Assembly (NCBI RefSeq): GCF_036898095.1
Contig: NC_090731.1
Span: 137,005,845 to 137,069,844 of the forward strand
Reading direction: 5' to 3'
From: Palaemon carinicauda
Lineage: Eukaryota; Arthropoda; Malacostraca; Decapoda; Palaemonidae
DNA: 64,000 nucleotides
Both the position numbers and the translations under genes were made by a program. Numbering within the stretch: the first letter of the stretch is position 1; every line of letters starts with the position of its first letter. Positions 20,330 through 32,690 of this stretch are shown piece after piece. The notes beneath the pieces are model-generated. The model did not search any database. It saw only the letters and a program-made list of their open reading frames with translations, and was not told the origin of the DNA.

Positions 20330-21220
20330 GTATGAAATCTAGGATTTAAATGCTGCCTGTATGACAATAATAAAGGTAACACATAAATTATTTAAATTGT
20401 ACAATTGAATAAAAAATGCTTCCAGAAAAAAAAATAATCCAAATTAATTAATTTCGAATAACTGACTATTCCGTGTTTACAATTTCTTTTTTTTTGACAT
20501 TTCATTCATTTTTATTGATTTTAGAATACGAATATTGTAGTCCTACATGAAATACATTATGATAAATAGCTACATGAATATAGTCATGCCACATAAAATC
20601 CAACAGTAATCATGGAAGAAAACGTCATCAAAATATCACCGACAATCTAAAAATAAATAATACGCTTTAATTAAAGCAGCGAGAAACTCAAGTGTGGCAA
20701 AAATCATATCTTGAGGGTATCATGGACCATTCGGACCATGGACGGGACGATTCGGACCAAATTACAGTAGAAGACGATTCGGACCACTGTTTTCCCTATC
20801 TGTATTGACTCTGGTTTTCCCTACATACTTAATGTGACCAGAGTCCGGTTTTAGGCGCGACAAGTCCCGCTTTTCTAACGTCTGTCGGTTTTTATTTTTT
20901 AAGTTAGCCAAATTTCTCGCATTATAACGTATGCCCGGCTTTTTCAAAGTTAGCCAATTGTCCCACTGCTTTTTTTTTTTTTTTTTGTTCACGTTTGTTA
21001 CGCTTTTTTTTTGTGCTACAAAAACAAAACTCCCAATTTGAATGAAATATTTTGTTTTACTTTGCCGTTTCACTAACTGGTAACTTTGACTGCTACGATA
21101 CCCAATCATTGAAGTGAATTAAAAGAATATACACTGTAAAGTGTATAAAAGTGCGACCGTTTGCAGCTGCTAATGTCAGCAGAATAAAGGGCCGAGAAAC
21201 TCATCTAAGGTACGATGGTC

Positions 21221-21228
21221 GTGTGTGT

Positions 21229-21326
<98 letters not shown>
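21221..21326 (+). repeat. Compound (GT)n(AC)n(AT)n microsatellite
   Basis: Short GT run, then about 17 AC units, then about 30 AT units. It is the first of four (AC)n(AT)n tracts of this polarity in the window (also 24297, 29041 and 39530). Confidence 0.95.
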
Positions 21327-21327
<1 letters not shown>

Positions 21328-21539
21328 TGTGTATGTGTGTCCCTCTTTTACAAAAAAAAATTCTGGTCACAATATGCATATCAAATAAAAATCTTTATCT
21401 GTATTAAAATTTTCGAGCTAGTCTATGTTAGAAGAAGAAGATTCATTCTTAATTTTAAAAATAATTAGTGGATTATTTGCTTTGCAAGTTAATCAAACTT
21501 AATTCGCATACCGCCCCATTTGTAAGACGATTCACTCAA

Positions 21540-21540
<1 letters not shown>

Positions 21541-21588
<48 letters not shown>

Positions 21589-22157
21589 TTCCTAACAGGG
21601 AAAATAGCCCAGTGAGGAAAGGAAGCAAGGAAAAATAAAATATTTTAAGAACAGTAACATTAAAATATTTCCTATATAATTATAAAAATTTGAACAAAAC
21701 AAGAGAAAGAGAAATTAGATAGAGTAGTGTGCCCGAGTGTACCCTCAAGCAAGAGAACTCTAACCCAACACAGTAGAAGACCATGGTACAGAGGCTATGG
21801 CACTACCAAAGATTAGAGAACAATGGTTTGATTTTGGAGTGTCTTTCTCCTAGAAGAGCTGCTTACCATAGCTAACGAGTGTCTTCTACCCTTACCAAGA
21901 GGAAAGTAGCCACTGAACAATTACAATGCAGTAGTTACCCCTTGAGTGAATGAGAATTGTTTGGTAATCCCAGTGTTGTCAGGTGTATGAGAACAGAGGA
22001 GAGTGTGTATGGAATATGGCAGTCTATTCGGTGTATGTGTAGGCAAAGGAAAAGTGAACCGTAACCAGAGAGAAGTATCCAATGCAGTACTGTACTGTCT
22101 GGCCAGCCAAAGGACCCCATAACTCTCTGGCGGTAGTATTTGAACGAGTGACTGAGA
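21541..22157 (-). mobile_element. SINE-like repeat, full-length copy 2 (reverse)
   Basis: Starts on the plus strand with (ATT)n, the complement of the (TAA)n tail. It then runs AACAGGGAAAATAGCCCAGT and TACCCTCAAGCAAGAGAACT to AACTCTCTGGCGGTAGTA. It mirrors 13409-14030 along its length. Flanks GATTCACTCAAT (left) and GATTCAGTCAGT (right, near 22158) could be an aged target duplication. It sits inside the MULE remnant, so it inserted later. Confidence 0.8.
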
Positions 22158-22690
22158 TGATTCAGTCAGTGTTCGTATTCAGTACAGGGCTCCGGATGTG
22201 TATTCGTGATGGGGATGTATTTCATATGTGCATCCAATATACTTGATATTATATGGAAAAAAGATTCCGATCCTTGCTGAAAAGAAACGGTCCAATGCAC
22301 CAATTAATCACTAGACACTAGGAATATATTTCTGGCATGAAATTCAACTTGTAACAAAAGTTAGAACAGATTGAACAAACAGACCAACTTATCGAAAAAG
22401 AAAACTTTCACTGGTTTTGGTAAAATCAACGTGTAAGGTGTGGGTGTGGGTTGTTTTAGAAGTCCCAGAGAAAATATTAGCCTATATAGTACAGAAACGA
22501 TAAACGAATGTCATATGTAAGAAATTTTTTTTCAACACATGTGGGTAAAATTATTTAACAGTGGTGAGGAAGCTAATAGGATATTAATTCCGTGAGTTTA
22601 TATAAAGGAGTTCGGGGAAAATACCTTAAGGTATTTTTGATGTAGGAAATAAGCGTTTAATAGCTTACTTATGTTCATTATTTTTATCAG

Positions 22691-23181
22691 ACAGCATACT
22701 CGAAACTAAACGATGTCGTCAAGTTCATGAAGAAAGTCTTAGCCTTACCTTTTCAACCAGCAAGCCAAATTGTACCAGTATTCCATCAGCTCAAAGGAGT
22801 AAAACGGACAAACTGACTGAACTTATGGACCATGTGGAGGAAAACTGGATGGAGATTCCAGTATGGAACGCTGACAATTGGAGTGTTTTTGGCCAAAGTA
22901 TAATGTCGAATAATGATGTTGAGGGGTGACACAACCATTAATTGGCGGGCAAAAAAGGTAATTTGCCCTTTTACTCAAAGCTCACTTCTTTACAAGGAAG
23001 TCAAGATGGTGGCAAAGCAATTGAAGATGGTGAGCGAGGGCAAGCTGACAAGGTACCAGTGAGTATGGAAAAAAAAAATCCCAAGGAAAGTTGTTTGAAT
23101 TGTGGCAAAAATATTCCGCCGGAGAAGCCAGTTTTTACTAACTGCCCAAAAAGTGTGGCGGAATTACAGTGGTGCCGATAA
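22691..23181 (+). pseudogene. MULE transposase C-terminal remnant
   Basis: After an intron-like acceptor (TTTTTATCAG at 22690) the plus strand reads LNDVVKFMKKVLALPFQP, then DKLTELMDHVEENWMEIPVW, NNDVEG, AGKKGNLPFYSKLTSL and KMVSEGKLTRYQ. MULE-family transposases of animals end with a block containing '..D....VE..W', 'NN.VEG.H' and a lattice of Lys/Arg near 'NLPFYLLV.LL'. Stops directly after NNDVEG, where a Trp is normally found, and a frame change near 22990 show it is inactive. The DDE catalytic part was not found upstream. Confidence 0.6.
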
Positions 23182-23767
23182 TCATTGATAAAACGATGCT
23201 GACATTTAATCTACTCACCAGAAATGTAATCAGAATCAGTCACTGAATTTACTGAAGAGCAGTATTTGTATACACAAAAAAGTATCATGCCAATAGTCAC
23301 AAGTTTTTGTATGTAAAATTAAGTTTCTGACTTACTGTATATATCCTCTAAATTTTCCGTGTGCAAGACATTTGCGCATGGGATATATCAACTGCTGAAC
23401 ATTCCATAAATATGTATATTGGATATCACTTCATTAATCATAATTCAATTAATTTTCAAAAATAAGATGACATGATATGGCAAGGAAAATTTGGTAAAAG
23501 GTGCAGCATTTCTTGGCTTGAATTTTACATTTCTATTGTCACGGGTTACTACCCATTGGATAATAAAAGTCCGGGATGTATGTAGAAAAGCAGTTTGTAG
23601 AAAATCCTGTATAGATTTGAAACAGTGTCTTTTGTATTATACGGGCTGCATCATCTTTACATTTGAGTCTAATTATCTTTTGATGTAGGCCGAATTATCC
23701 TTCAATTTGGGCCAAATTGTCTTTTAAGATGAATCGTCCCTTATTTGGGCCGAATTGTCCATGATCC

Positions 23768-24419
<652 letters not shown>

Positions 24420-24639
24420 CCATAAAACGGCTACAAATGTAATCAGGTTACTAACTGTGACATTTCCAGAAAGCCAAAGACACATCATTGCCACAAACAT
24501 TACGGAGCTACAGTAATGCTCTTGTACAACAACAAAAAGTACATCTTATAGTAATTTAGAGAGTAGTTAGGCAAAATCGAACAGAGTCAATGGTACTTCA
24601 TATGTATTAAATTGAACTAGCTGTGCTAGAGCGTCTAAT

Positions 24640-25460
24640 GTATTGCAAAATTGTGGGCTGCATGCAAATATTCAAGACCTTACAATTGCATCTTCTGTGC
24701 TCACAAACTTTGGTTTCTAATATAAGACACTCATCTGAACTTCTTATATTTGGTTTTAAGAAACCAATAATTTTGAAACAGAATGGCATTCCTGGGGCCA
24801 CGGGAATAACAGTGTATATTAGGACTGACTACCGTGCTTCTCATAAGTTTTGCTATGAATGTTAGTCATGAGATTCAAGTAATAAAAGTTTGTGGCAGGC
24901 ATAACTTCTATTTGTGTTCAATTTACTGGAATCCATACATGGACGATTCTTTCTGGCTAAGATACAAGATGATGATAGAAAGGCCTCTTTTGTATTTGTT
25001 GGTGATTTCAATGCTCCCCATAGGGAGTGGTTCAATTCTATTTCTCCTACTGATCGCTATAGCTTAAGAGTTTTGGACTTTACCTCTGATCTGAATCAGG
25101 CTGTGAGCAAATCATAAGTGAAGCTACTCACAGGTCTGTTAACTGCTTGGACCTCGTATACACCGACTCCCCTATAGCGTTATAACAAGGTTGGTTCTCC
25201 AGTTGGGACACCTGATTATGCTTTGATTTCATTAGTAGTGAAGATTGAGCAGCCTGTCCTAGATGTGTCCTAGTCATGTAAGATTCAGACTGGGATGGCA
25301 TTTTGAGAGACATTTGAGCTTGAATTGGTCACAAATGTACAATAGTGTTGAGCCTGTGGTTCCTTTGAATAAGAATCTAGTCAACATAACTGATAAGCGT
25401 ATCCCATCTTATGTGCTAAGATACCGAGTGAAAGACAAACCCTGATTCAATGATGATTGT
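24640..25460 (+). pseudogene. LINE copy 1: apurinic-type endonuclease remnant
   Basis: Plus-strand pieces in order: TLVSNIRHSSELLIFGFKKP, GATGITVYIRTDYRASHKF, KASFVFVGDFNAPHREWFNS, SPTDRYSLRVLDF and RYRVKDKP-stop-FNDDC. GDFNA-HREW-(N/G)S is the conserved core of the endonuclease domain of Jockey/CR1-group non-LTR retrotransposons, which nicks target DNA to prime reverse transcription. Frameshifts and stops break it. LINE copy 2 keeps the equivalent GDFN-HH-EWLDS block at 29300. Confidence 0.75.
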
Positions 25461-26690
25461 AGTGTGCGTAATTGGAGAAACAGAAAGCCTATCCTCTTTG
25501 AAATGGTAACAGATCAGATTTGACTTGAATAACTATACACAGCTTTTCCTCAGAGAATTATGGTTCAACTGAAAAGGAATGCAATTTAACCGTAAAAGAA
25601 ACCTGTTATGGTACAACCCAGAAACATAAGAGGTGGTCTGCCTTAAAATCTGCACTCTTTGGTGTAGACACAACAGTTCCTCCTTTCCTTAAACCAGATG
25701 GCTCTGTCACTCACTGCCCAAAGGAAAAGGCAACCCTTTTGGCTATGTTTGACAATAAGCAGAGTAATGAGAAACTTGATCTTCCTCATTCATGTTTTCC
25801 CGAGGCTAAGAGTTGTTGTTGTTGATGGGCACCATAGTGAGTTTAGGAATGTATCTGGTGTTCCTCAGGGTAGTGTTCTTGGCCCATTAATTTTCATACT
25901 ATATACACATGACATGTGGTTTGGTCTAAAAAAAAAGCTTGTTATATATGCAGATGATGCTACTCTGCATTAGTTCCATCAACTAAATGTAGATCTGGCG
26001 TTGCTGAATCTCCTAATACAGATCTAGCCAAAATCAGTGTATGGTGCAAATTATGGGACATGAAGTTGAATCCTAACAAACATCAAAGAATGATTATAGG
26101 CAGGTGAGGACAGTGGCTCCTCAACATCCGACTCTCAGCTTTAATAATGTTTCTTCAACTCAGTATGACTCTTTTAAAATTTTAGGTGTGATTCTCGATA
26201 GCAAATTTACCATTGAGAAACACATTAGGTCAGTCTCTTCTTCAAATGCACAAAAAATTGGTTTATTGAGAAAGTCTTGCTAGATTTTCGGTGATCAATC
26301 TATTCCAAAGAAGTAATTTAATTCTTTCATTCTACCTTGTTTATAGTATTACTATGCTGTCTGGTCTTCAGCTGCTACTTCTCAACTTAATTCGTTGGAC
26401 AGGAACTTACGGTCTATTAATTTTTTTTTTATTCCTGATCTAGATATTAATCTCTGGCACAGTCGTTCAATTAGTCTGTTATGCATGTTGCATAAGATTT
26501 TTCACAATTCTGACCATCCTTTACATTCAGATCATTCCGGACAGTTCCATCCTGCTCGTAATACTAGGTATGCAGTTAACTCTACTAGTCATGCCTTCTC
26601 CATCATGAGACTTAATGCTACACAGTATTGTACAAGTTTTACTCCAGCAGCGACCAAGTTGTGAAATGATCTTCCTAATTGGATAGTTGA
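25461..26690 (+). pseudogene. LINE copy 1: reverse transcriptase remnant with internal deletion
   Basis: Visible motifs: VSGVPQGSVLGPLIFILYTH, YADDATLH (the catalytic Asp pair), WCKLWDMKLNPNK, GVILDSKFTIEKH, and the C-terminal LDINLWHSRSISLLCMLHKI with HPLHSDHSGQFHPARNTRYA. The fingers and first palm block present in copy 2 (KGLGKCDTLL, GLDFSAAFDHVNHEALI) are absent: the text passes from SCFPEAK directly to VVVVDGHHSEF. Roughly 0.6 kb is therefore deleted. The remainder has several stops. Confidence 0.75.
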
Positions 26691-26967
26691 ATTAGTAGAA
26701 CTTAAAAAGGTAGAAATTGCAGCAAATGTTTTTATGTTGAACAGGCTGACATAAGTCTTCTTATAGTTTATATATGAAATGTCTGTTTCAATGTTGTTAC
26801 TGTTCTTAAAATACTCTTTTTTAATGGTTCATTACTTCTCATATAGTTAATTTATTTCCTTATTTCTTTGCCTGCCAGGGCCACTTTTCCCAGCTGGGAA
26901 CCCTTGGGCTTATAGCATCCTGCTTTTCCAACTAGGCTTGTAGCTTAGATGATGATAATGATGATGA

Positions 26968-27011
<44 letters not shown>

Positions 27012-27030
27012 ATAATAATAATAATAAGAG
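26691..27030 (+). mobile_element. LINE copy 1: 3' UTR and tail
   Basis: From ATAGTTTATATATGAAATGT through GGGCTTATAGCATCCTGCTT and TTCCAACTAGGCTTGTAGCT to (GAT)n, (AAC)n and (AAT)n. This end is homologous to the 3' ends of the SINE-like repeats. The simple-repeat tail is typical for the family. Confidence 0.8.
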
Positions 27031-28243
27031 CAAACATAGATTTCAGCCCTTCGTCAATGAATATTACCAACATTTAACTAAAGTCTACGGACATCACCTC
27101 CCACTTTTCATATGCTGACTACAGTAAATGGTTAAAAGTGCAATGCTGATCTAGAATCATTATCATGATTCGTATCACCTTCAAAATTTCATGTCATAAG
27201 GGCATGGGTTAATAGTCAAGAATACAGGATAGGAGGCGGTGAATTAGACGATTTTATTCGTAAGAGGATTTATTGTCTAAGTTAATTGTCACAATTAAAA
27301 TGAGCAGAAATCTTCTTCAAAGCGAGTGAATTAGAACTTTAAATCTTGAGGGGTGCATAACAAAAGAGTTATAAGTCTCGCTGGCTCTTAAATGATTTCA
27401 TCAGTCAATTACAAATTTACTTTTAACTGGTACAATACCCGAGGAGAGCGGGCGGGGAGACATTTAAATTAAAAAGAAATATTGGACGTCGTATGACTTA
27501 AGGAAGTCCGCCATGGCTGTGGTAGGCTTACCATGGCCGGTGGGCCTAGTGAAGGTTGCCCACTCACGAGTAGGACTCGAACTTAACAGCTTTTTCTCGC
27601 ACAGTATGTGCATTCTTATTTCCCCTACATTGTCGGGGGGGGGGGGGTGTCTGGCTTGTCTCGCCTATGGGTGGCAGGTGACGTAACTGCACCATACTGG
27701 TTCTCACTCTACGTCCCCTCTCCCCGATGTACTTGTTGACATGGAAACGGATTCAGTACACGTATCCTTGGATCATCAAATACCAAGCAAAAATGAAAGC
27801 GGCTCGAACTGCTTCCCAAAAACCCCTGGATCAGGCAGACAAGGTGATAGTTCGGCAATATCCGCCATGCTTTCTGCGCATTTACTTTACTGCTTAGCCT
27901 TTGTTTAAAACAATATATTTGTCCGTGACATTCATGGTTTCTGCCGATGCATTATATCTGTCCATTGTTAGAATTTGGTGAAAATCCGATGTGTCAATTT
28001 GTTTTGACGTAATCTTTAAAATGCAAATCCTGATCTATAATTCAATTGGTCATCCACAACCTAAGATCTATCTGTGGTGAAAATTTCGTCAAAATTCGTT
28101 GAGTAGTTTTGACGCAATCCTGTCCACAGGCAAATGAATAAATAATCCTACCCACAGACACAGACAAATAAATAAATGAATAGATGAATGAATAAACCAA
28201 TTCGATTTTATAACCTCCTTGGAGAAGGTAATAATATCAGCGG

Positions 28244-28246
<3 letters not shown>
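27031..28246. other. Non-coding region with old repeat fragments
   Basis: A G run at 27638-27649. A GC-rich patch at 27500-27720 carries GTTCGAGTCC (minus strand), which resembles a Pol III B box. At 28060-28235 there is a degenerate member of a dispersed repeat ending in AACCTCCTTGGAGAAGGTAA, related to sequence at 33700-33925. No gene was seen. Confidence 0.4.

Positions 28247-28315
<69 letters not shown>
28247..28315 (+). repeat. (CT)n microsatellite
   Basis: About 34 CT units directly 5' of the Penelope-like fragment. Confidence 0.95.
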
Positions 28316-28318
<3 letters not shown>

Positions 28319-28336
28319 AAGTTATTTGTTCTCGGA

Positions 28337-28780
28337 GTCTTATAAAGTATCATGTGGAGATTTTGAAAAAGTATATGTTGGACAAATGGGTCGTTCTCTA
28401 TCTGAAGGATTATCTTAACATAAAAGATTTGTTAGTTATGGCTTTGAAAACTAGGGGATTTTCGATCACCTTAAGAGATTTAGGGCGCCAGATTGACTGG
28501 AGCGAGTCGTTGTTGCTTTTTAAGAGTAACTGTCCGGGCAGAAGGAAGATCCTGGAATCAGCCATCATAAATCAATGAAACACAATGAACTTATCTGGGT
28601 GGCAATGGAAAGATGACATAGTGAACAACACTCTTCTCAAACCGATTATAAAGAAGATAATCCACCGAGACCGACCGCCAGATATGCATCAGAGGTCAAG
28701 ACCAAGGTCTATAGTCAAGACATCCTTCGAGCGGCTCAAGAATACGAAGACGCACCTGGATGTAATTAAATTTGGCTAAT
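28337..28780 (+). pseudogene. Penelope-like element: GIY-YIG endonuclease remnant
   Basis: Plus-strand pieces: VSCGDFEKVYVGQMGRSLSE, HKRFVSYGFEN, QIDWSESLLLFKSNCPGRRK, ILESAII and MNLSGWQWKDDIVNNTLLKP. 'C.....VYVGQTGR.L..R...H', then 'DW..S.LL...C..RR.I.ESA.I' and 'MN...G.W' is the C-terminal GIY-YIG nuclease of Penelope-like retroelements, which cuts the target site. Frame changes near 28418 and a stop after IINQ break it. No matching RT was found upstream, so this is a 3' fragment. Confidence 0.7.
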
Positions 28781-29040
28781 CCTTCCAGAACTTGATACAA
28801 CCTTAGAACAATTGGAAACACCCTTTTGCTTTCATATATAAACCGTCACTGTCCACTCTATTCCTTTTACGGCACAAACAAGGGAAAGGCCCGTGCCAAC
28901 AGAAATTGTTGGCTACAATACAACGAACGAACTCTATTCCTCATTTTTACTTTACACCTTGAAGAGGGCCAATGTGTATTGGTCGAAATATAGTGATTTA
29001 TTTATATTTCCTTTGTTTCTTTTATGGGATTTTCGAAGAA

Positions 29041-29169
<129 letters not shown>

Positions 29170-29261
29170 TAGCCTAGTTACAACAATTATTGTTTTATCT
29201 ACCGGAATCGAGGCACGAATGATTCTATCTTCAATTATCTTCTTATCATTATGGCTATGAT

Positions 29262-30100
29262 AAAAGGAGGTGATAGAAAGGCCAGTTTTGTTATTGATGG
29301 GGATTTCAATGTCCACCATAGCGAGTGGTTAGACTCTATTTCTCCAACTAATCTCCATGGCTTAAAAGCTTTGGACTTGCCTCTGAATCAGACTGTGAGG
29401 AAATCATAGTGAAGCTACTCACAGGTCAGGTAACTGCTTGGACCTAGTATGAACTGACGTTATAAGAGGTAAGGTTAGCTCTCCAGTTAGGACACCTGAC
29501 ATGACTTAATTTCATTAGTGGTGAATACTGAGCAGCATGTTCCTGATGTACTATATCAATGTGAGATTTAAATAAAATGTCTTTAACTTGAATTAGTTAC
29601 AATTGTATCATAGTGTGAAGCCTGTTGTTCTTTTGAATAGGACTCTGGTCAACATAATTGATAGGGTATCACTTCTCGTATGCTAAAGTACGAGTGAAAG
29701 ACAAACCCTGATTCAAAGATGATTGTAGACGTACTTATCTGGAGAAACAGGAGACCTATCTTCTTTGGAAGGGTAACAGATCAGATTTTACTTGGAATAA
29801 CTATAGTCAGCTAAGAGTTTTTGCTAAGAGTTTATGCTTCAACTGAAAAGGAATGCAATTCAACTATAAAATAAAACTTTAGTGGTATAACCCAAGACCA
29901 TAAATGCTGGGGTACCCTTGAATTAGCACTTTTTGGTGTAGATGTAACAGTTTCTCCTTTACTTAAACCAGATGGCTCTTTCATGCAATGTCCAAAGGAA
30001 AAGGTAACACTTTTGGCTAATGTGTTTGACAGTAAACAGAGTAATGAGAAACTTTATCTTCGTCATTCCTGTTTTTGTGAAGGTAAACTAATTAGTTTAG
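29262..30100 (+). pseudogene. LINE copy 2: endonuclease remnant
   Basis: Contains a GDFN..HHSEWLDSISPTN-like block at about 29303 and SLNQTVRK. It then has an inter-domain region with DRVSLLVC-like and RHSCFCEGKLISLAFRSRE pieces that parallels copy 1 (25263-25800). Many stops. Its 5' part is missing, cut near the (AT)n tract. Confidence 0.6.
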
Positions 30101-31540
30101 CTTTCCGGTCTCGTGAAATTAAAGCTCTCTGAATGGACGTTCATGCTTGAAGAGATGTAGACCCAAATGGTATTTTTCCTTTGTTATTTTCATAAAGACT
30201 ACAGATTTCTTAGCTCCTAAGTTAGCAAGAAGAGGTTCTTTTAGCACTCGTTGGAGAATTGGTAATGTTACTACATTATGCAAATGCATTTGTGGTAGCT
30301 CCATTCAATATCATTACCGCCCAATTTCGGTAACTCATATAATCTAAAGTTTTTTAACTTCTTTTGGCAAAACGCTGAAATAGGTTTGCTGAAGGTAATC
30401 ATCTGTTCCCAAGTTTGCAATTTTGCTTCCATAAAGGCCTTGGAAAATGTGATACCCTTCTTACAATCTCTAATGCAGTACAGAAATCCCTGGATTTAGG
30501 TCAGAAAATTCGTATGATTGGCCTTGATTTTAGTGCTGCCTTTGACCATGTTAATCACGAGGCCCTTATTCTGAAACTCAAACAGTTGGGAGTGGGTGGA
30601 TCTCTTCTTAGCATCTTTATTAAATTTTCAAGTATAGATTACAAAGATTTGTTGACGATGGATACCGTAAGGAGTATAGGAATGTGATATCTGGTGTTTC
30701 TCAGGGTAGTGTTCTTGGCCAATTACATTTCATACTATATACACATGGTATGTGGTTTGGCCTAGAAAACAAGCTCATTGCATATGCAGATGATGCTACT
30801 CTCTTTGCATCAATTCCATCTCCTGAATGTAGATCTGGGGTTGCTGAATTCCTTAATAGAGATTTAGCTGAAATTAGTGCATGGTGCAAATTATGGGGAA
30901 TGAAGTTGAATCCTAACAAAACTCAAAGTATGATTGTAAGTAGGTCGAGGACAGTGGCTCTTCAATATACGGATCTCAGCATTGATAATTTTTTTTGTTT
31001 TTTTGTTTTTTGTTTTTTAACTATGCTTGACTTAGAATTTTAGGTGTGATTCTTGATGGCAAATTGACTTTTGAGAAACATATTCGATCGGTCTCTTTTT
31101 CAATTGCACAAAAATTGGCTTATTGAGAAAGTCTTGCAAGCTTTCCGGCTATCAATTTATTCTGAAGTGTTTTAATTCTTTCATTCTGCCATGTTTCAAG
31201 TATTGTTCTTCTGTCTGGTCTTCAGCTGCAGAATCTCATCTTAATTTCTCTTCCGATCAATTAAATTTCTTAGTCCAGATCAAGATACTAATTTTAGGCC
31301 CCGTCGATCAGTCAGTTCATTGTGCATATTGTATAAAATCTCCCAGGACAGTACCATCCTGTTCGTAATACCAGGTATGCAGTTTATTCTAATGGCCATG
31401 CCCTCTACACACTATTCTAGAAGTTTTATTCCAACTGTAACCAGGTTTTCGAATGATTTTGCTAATCAGGTACTGTACTTAAATCGGTAGAACTTCAAAA
31501 GTTCAAAGTTGCAGCGAATGTTTTTACGTTGAAGAAGCTG
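30100..31540 (+). pseudogene. LINE copy 2: reverse transcriptase remnant
   Basis: Most complete RT in the family here: LQFCFHKGLGKCDTLLTISN, MIGLDFSAAFDHVNHEALIL (first catalytic Asp), ISGVSQGSVLGQLHFILYTH, AYADDATLFASIPSPE (catalytic Asp pair), NRDLAEISAWCKLWGMKLNP and MIVSRSRTVALQ. Then the thumb: KHIRSVSFSIAQK-like, KYCSSVWSSAAESHLN. The order and motifs are Jockey/CR1-like. One base offset near 30686 splits the palm, and stops follow at 31043, so the protein cannot be made. Confidence 0.8.
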
Positions 31541-31745
31541 ACATAGATATCCCTTTATACTTCATTTATGAAAGATCTATTCTAACGATGTTACTGTTCT
31601 TATAATATGTAATTTTGATTGTTCATTACTTGTTTTGTAGTTTATGTATTTCCTTACTTCCTTTTGTCACTGGGCTATTTTTCCCTGTTGGAGCCGTTTG
31701 GCTTTTTAGCATCCTGCTTTTCGTACTAGGGCTGTATAACTTAGA
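31541..31745 (+). mobile_element. LINE copy 2: 3' UTR
   Basis: TCACTGGGCTATTTTTCCCT and TTTAGCATCCTGCTTTTCGT followed by GTATAACTTAGATGATAATA match the 3' ends of copy 1 and of the SINE-like repeats. Confidence 0.8.
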
Positions 31746-31829
31746 TGATAATAATAATAATAAAATAATAATAATAATAATAATATTAATAATAATAATA
31801 ATAACAACAAAAACAACAACAACATTTAC

Positions 31830-31867
<38 letters not shown>

Positions 31868-31880
31868 TAATAATAATATA
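31746..31880 (+). repeat. (AAT)n/(AAC)n tract between two LINE copies
   Basis: Tail of LINE copy 2, directly abutting the truncated 3' end of LINE copy 3 in opposite orientation. Confidence 0.9.
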
Positions 31881-32690
31881 AGCAGAATGCTATAAGTCCA
31901 GGGGCTAAAACAGGGAAAGATAGCCCAGTAAGAATATGAAAATGTGGTTATAAATAAACTTTTTGAGAAGTAATAAATAATTGATATAAAATATTTTAAG
32001 ATCAGTAACAATGTTAAAGTATATCTGTTCTTATAAACTATGAAGAGAGACTTATGTCAGCCACTTCAACATGAAAACATTCGCTACAAGTTTGAACTTC
32101 AATGTTTCCACCGATTCAACTGGGCGATTAGAACATCATTCAAAAATTTGAAAATAACTGGAATAAAACTTCTAGAATACTGTGTAGTACTAAGTCTTAT
32201 GATGGAGAAAGTAGGACTATTAGAATTAATTGCATACCTAGTAACAAGTGCAGGAAGGTACTGTCTGGGCAGATGTGAATACAAAGGATGGTCTGAATTA
32301 AAAATCTTTTGCAACATGGACAAAGAGCTAAGTGAACGATGGTGCCAAGGTTTAATATCTAGACGAGGAATAAGAAATTTAATGGACCGTATGTTCCTGT
32401 TCAACAATTTAAGATAGGAGTCAGCAGCTGAAGACCAGACAGATCAATATTCAAAAAAGGGAGAATGAAAGACTAAAAAACACTACTTCAGAAGAGATTG
32501 ATCACCGAAAATCTTAAAAGACTTTCTCAATAAGCTAATCATTTTGTAACTGAAGATGAGATCGACCGAATTTATATCTTGAGAAAAGGAATGAAACACA
32601 GCGGGGCACTTCAGAAATTCCCGGAAACTACTTTGTAATGTGGAAGATGGGTTCCATTGAGACAGATAATCGAATTTCAATTATATCCAT
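31881..32690 (-). pseudogene. LINE copy 3 (reverse): RT C-terminus and 3' UTR
   Basis: The minus strand reads SLLRKSFKIFGDQSLLK (32590-32483), then IKFLIPRLDIKPWHHRSLSS, HPLYSHLPRQYLPALVTRYA and QYSRSFIP (32407-32099). The 3' UTR with GCCCAGTAAG / AGGGAAAGATAG complement follows. These blocks match copies 1 and 2. The last 25 or so bases before the tail are missing where it joins copy 2. Confidence 0.72.

Larger units (their letters stand above)
20716..23767. mobile_element. Mutator-like (MULE) DNA transposon remnant with degenerate TIRs
   Basis: The left end GGTATCATGGACCATTCGG and the complement of the right end GGATCATGGACAATTCGG match. Each end is followed by repeated blocks (GACGATTCGGACC on the left; GACGATTCATC and GGCCGAATTGTCC-type blocks on the right). 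Between them lies a MULE transposase C-terminus (22691-23180, separate entry). The element has been invaded by a compound microsatellite (21221-21326) and by a reverse-oriented SINE-like copy (21541-22150). I see no clear target-site duplication. The MULE assignment rests on the transposase motifs; the TIRs were read by eye. Confidence 0.65.

Noticed and set aside
27480..27720. Possible tRNA or tRNA-derived SINE on the minus strand (GTTCGAGTCC box B)
   Set aside because: No acceptable box A at the right distance and no cloverleaf. A B-box match alone is weak.
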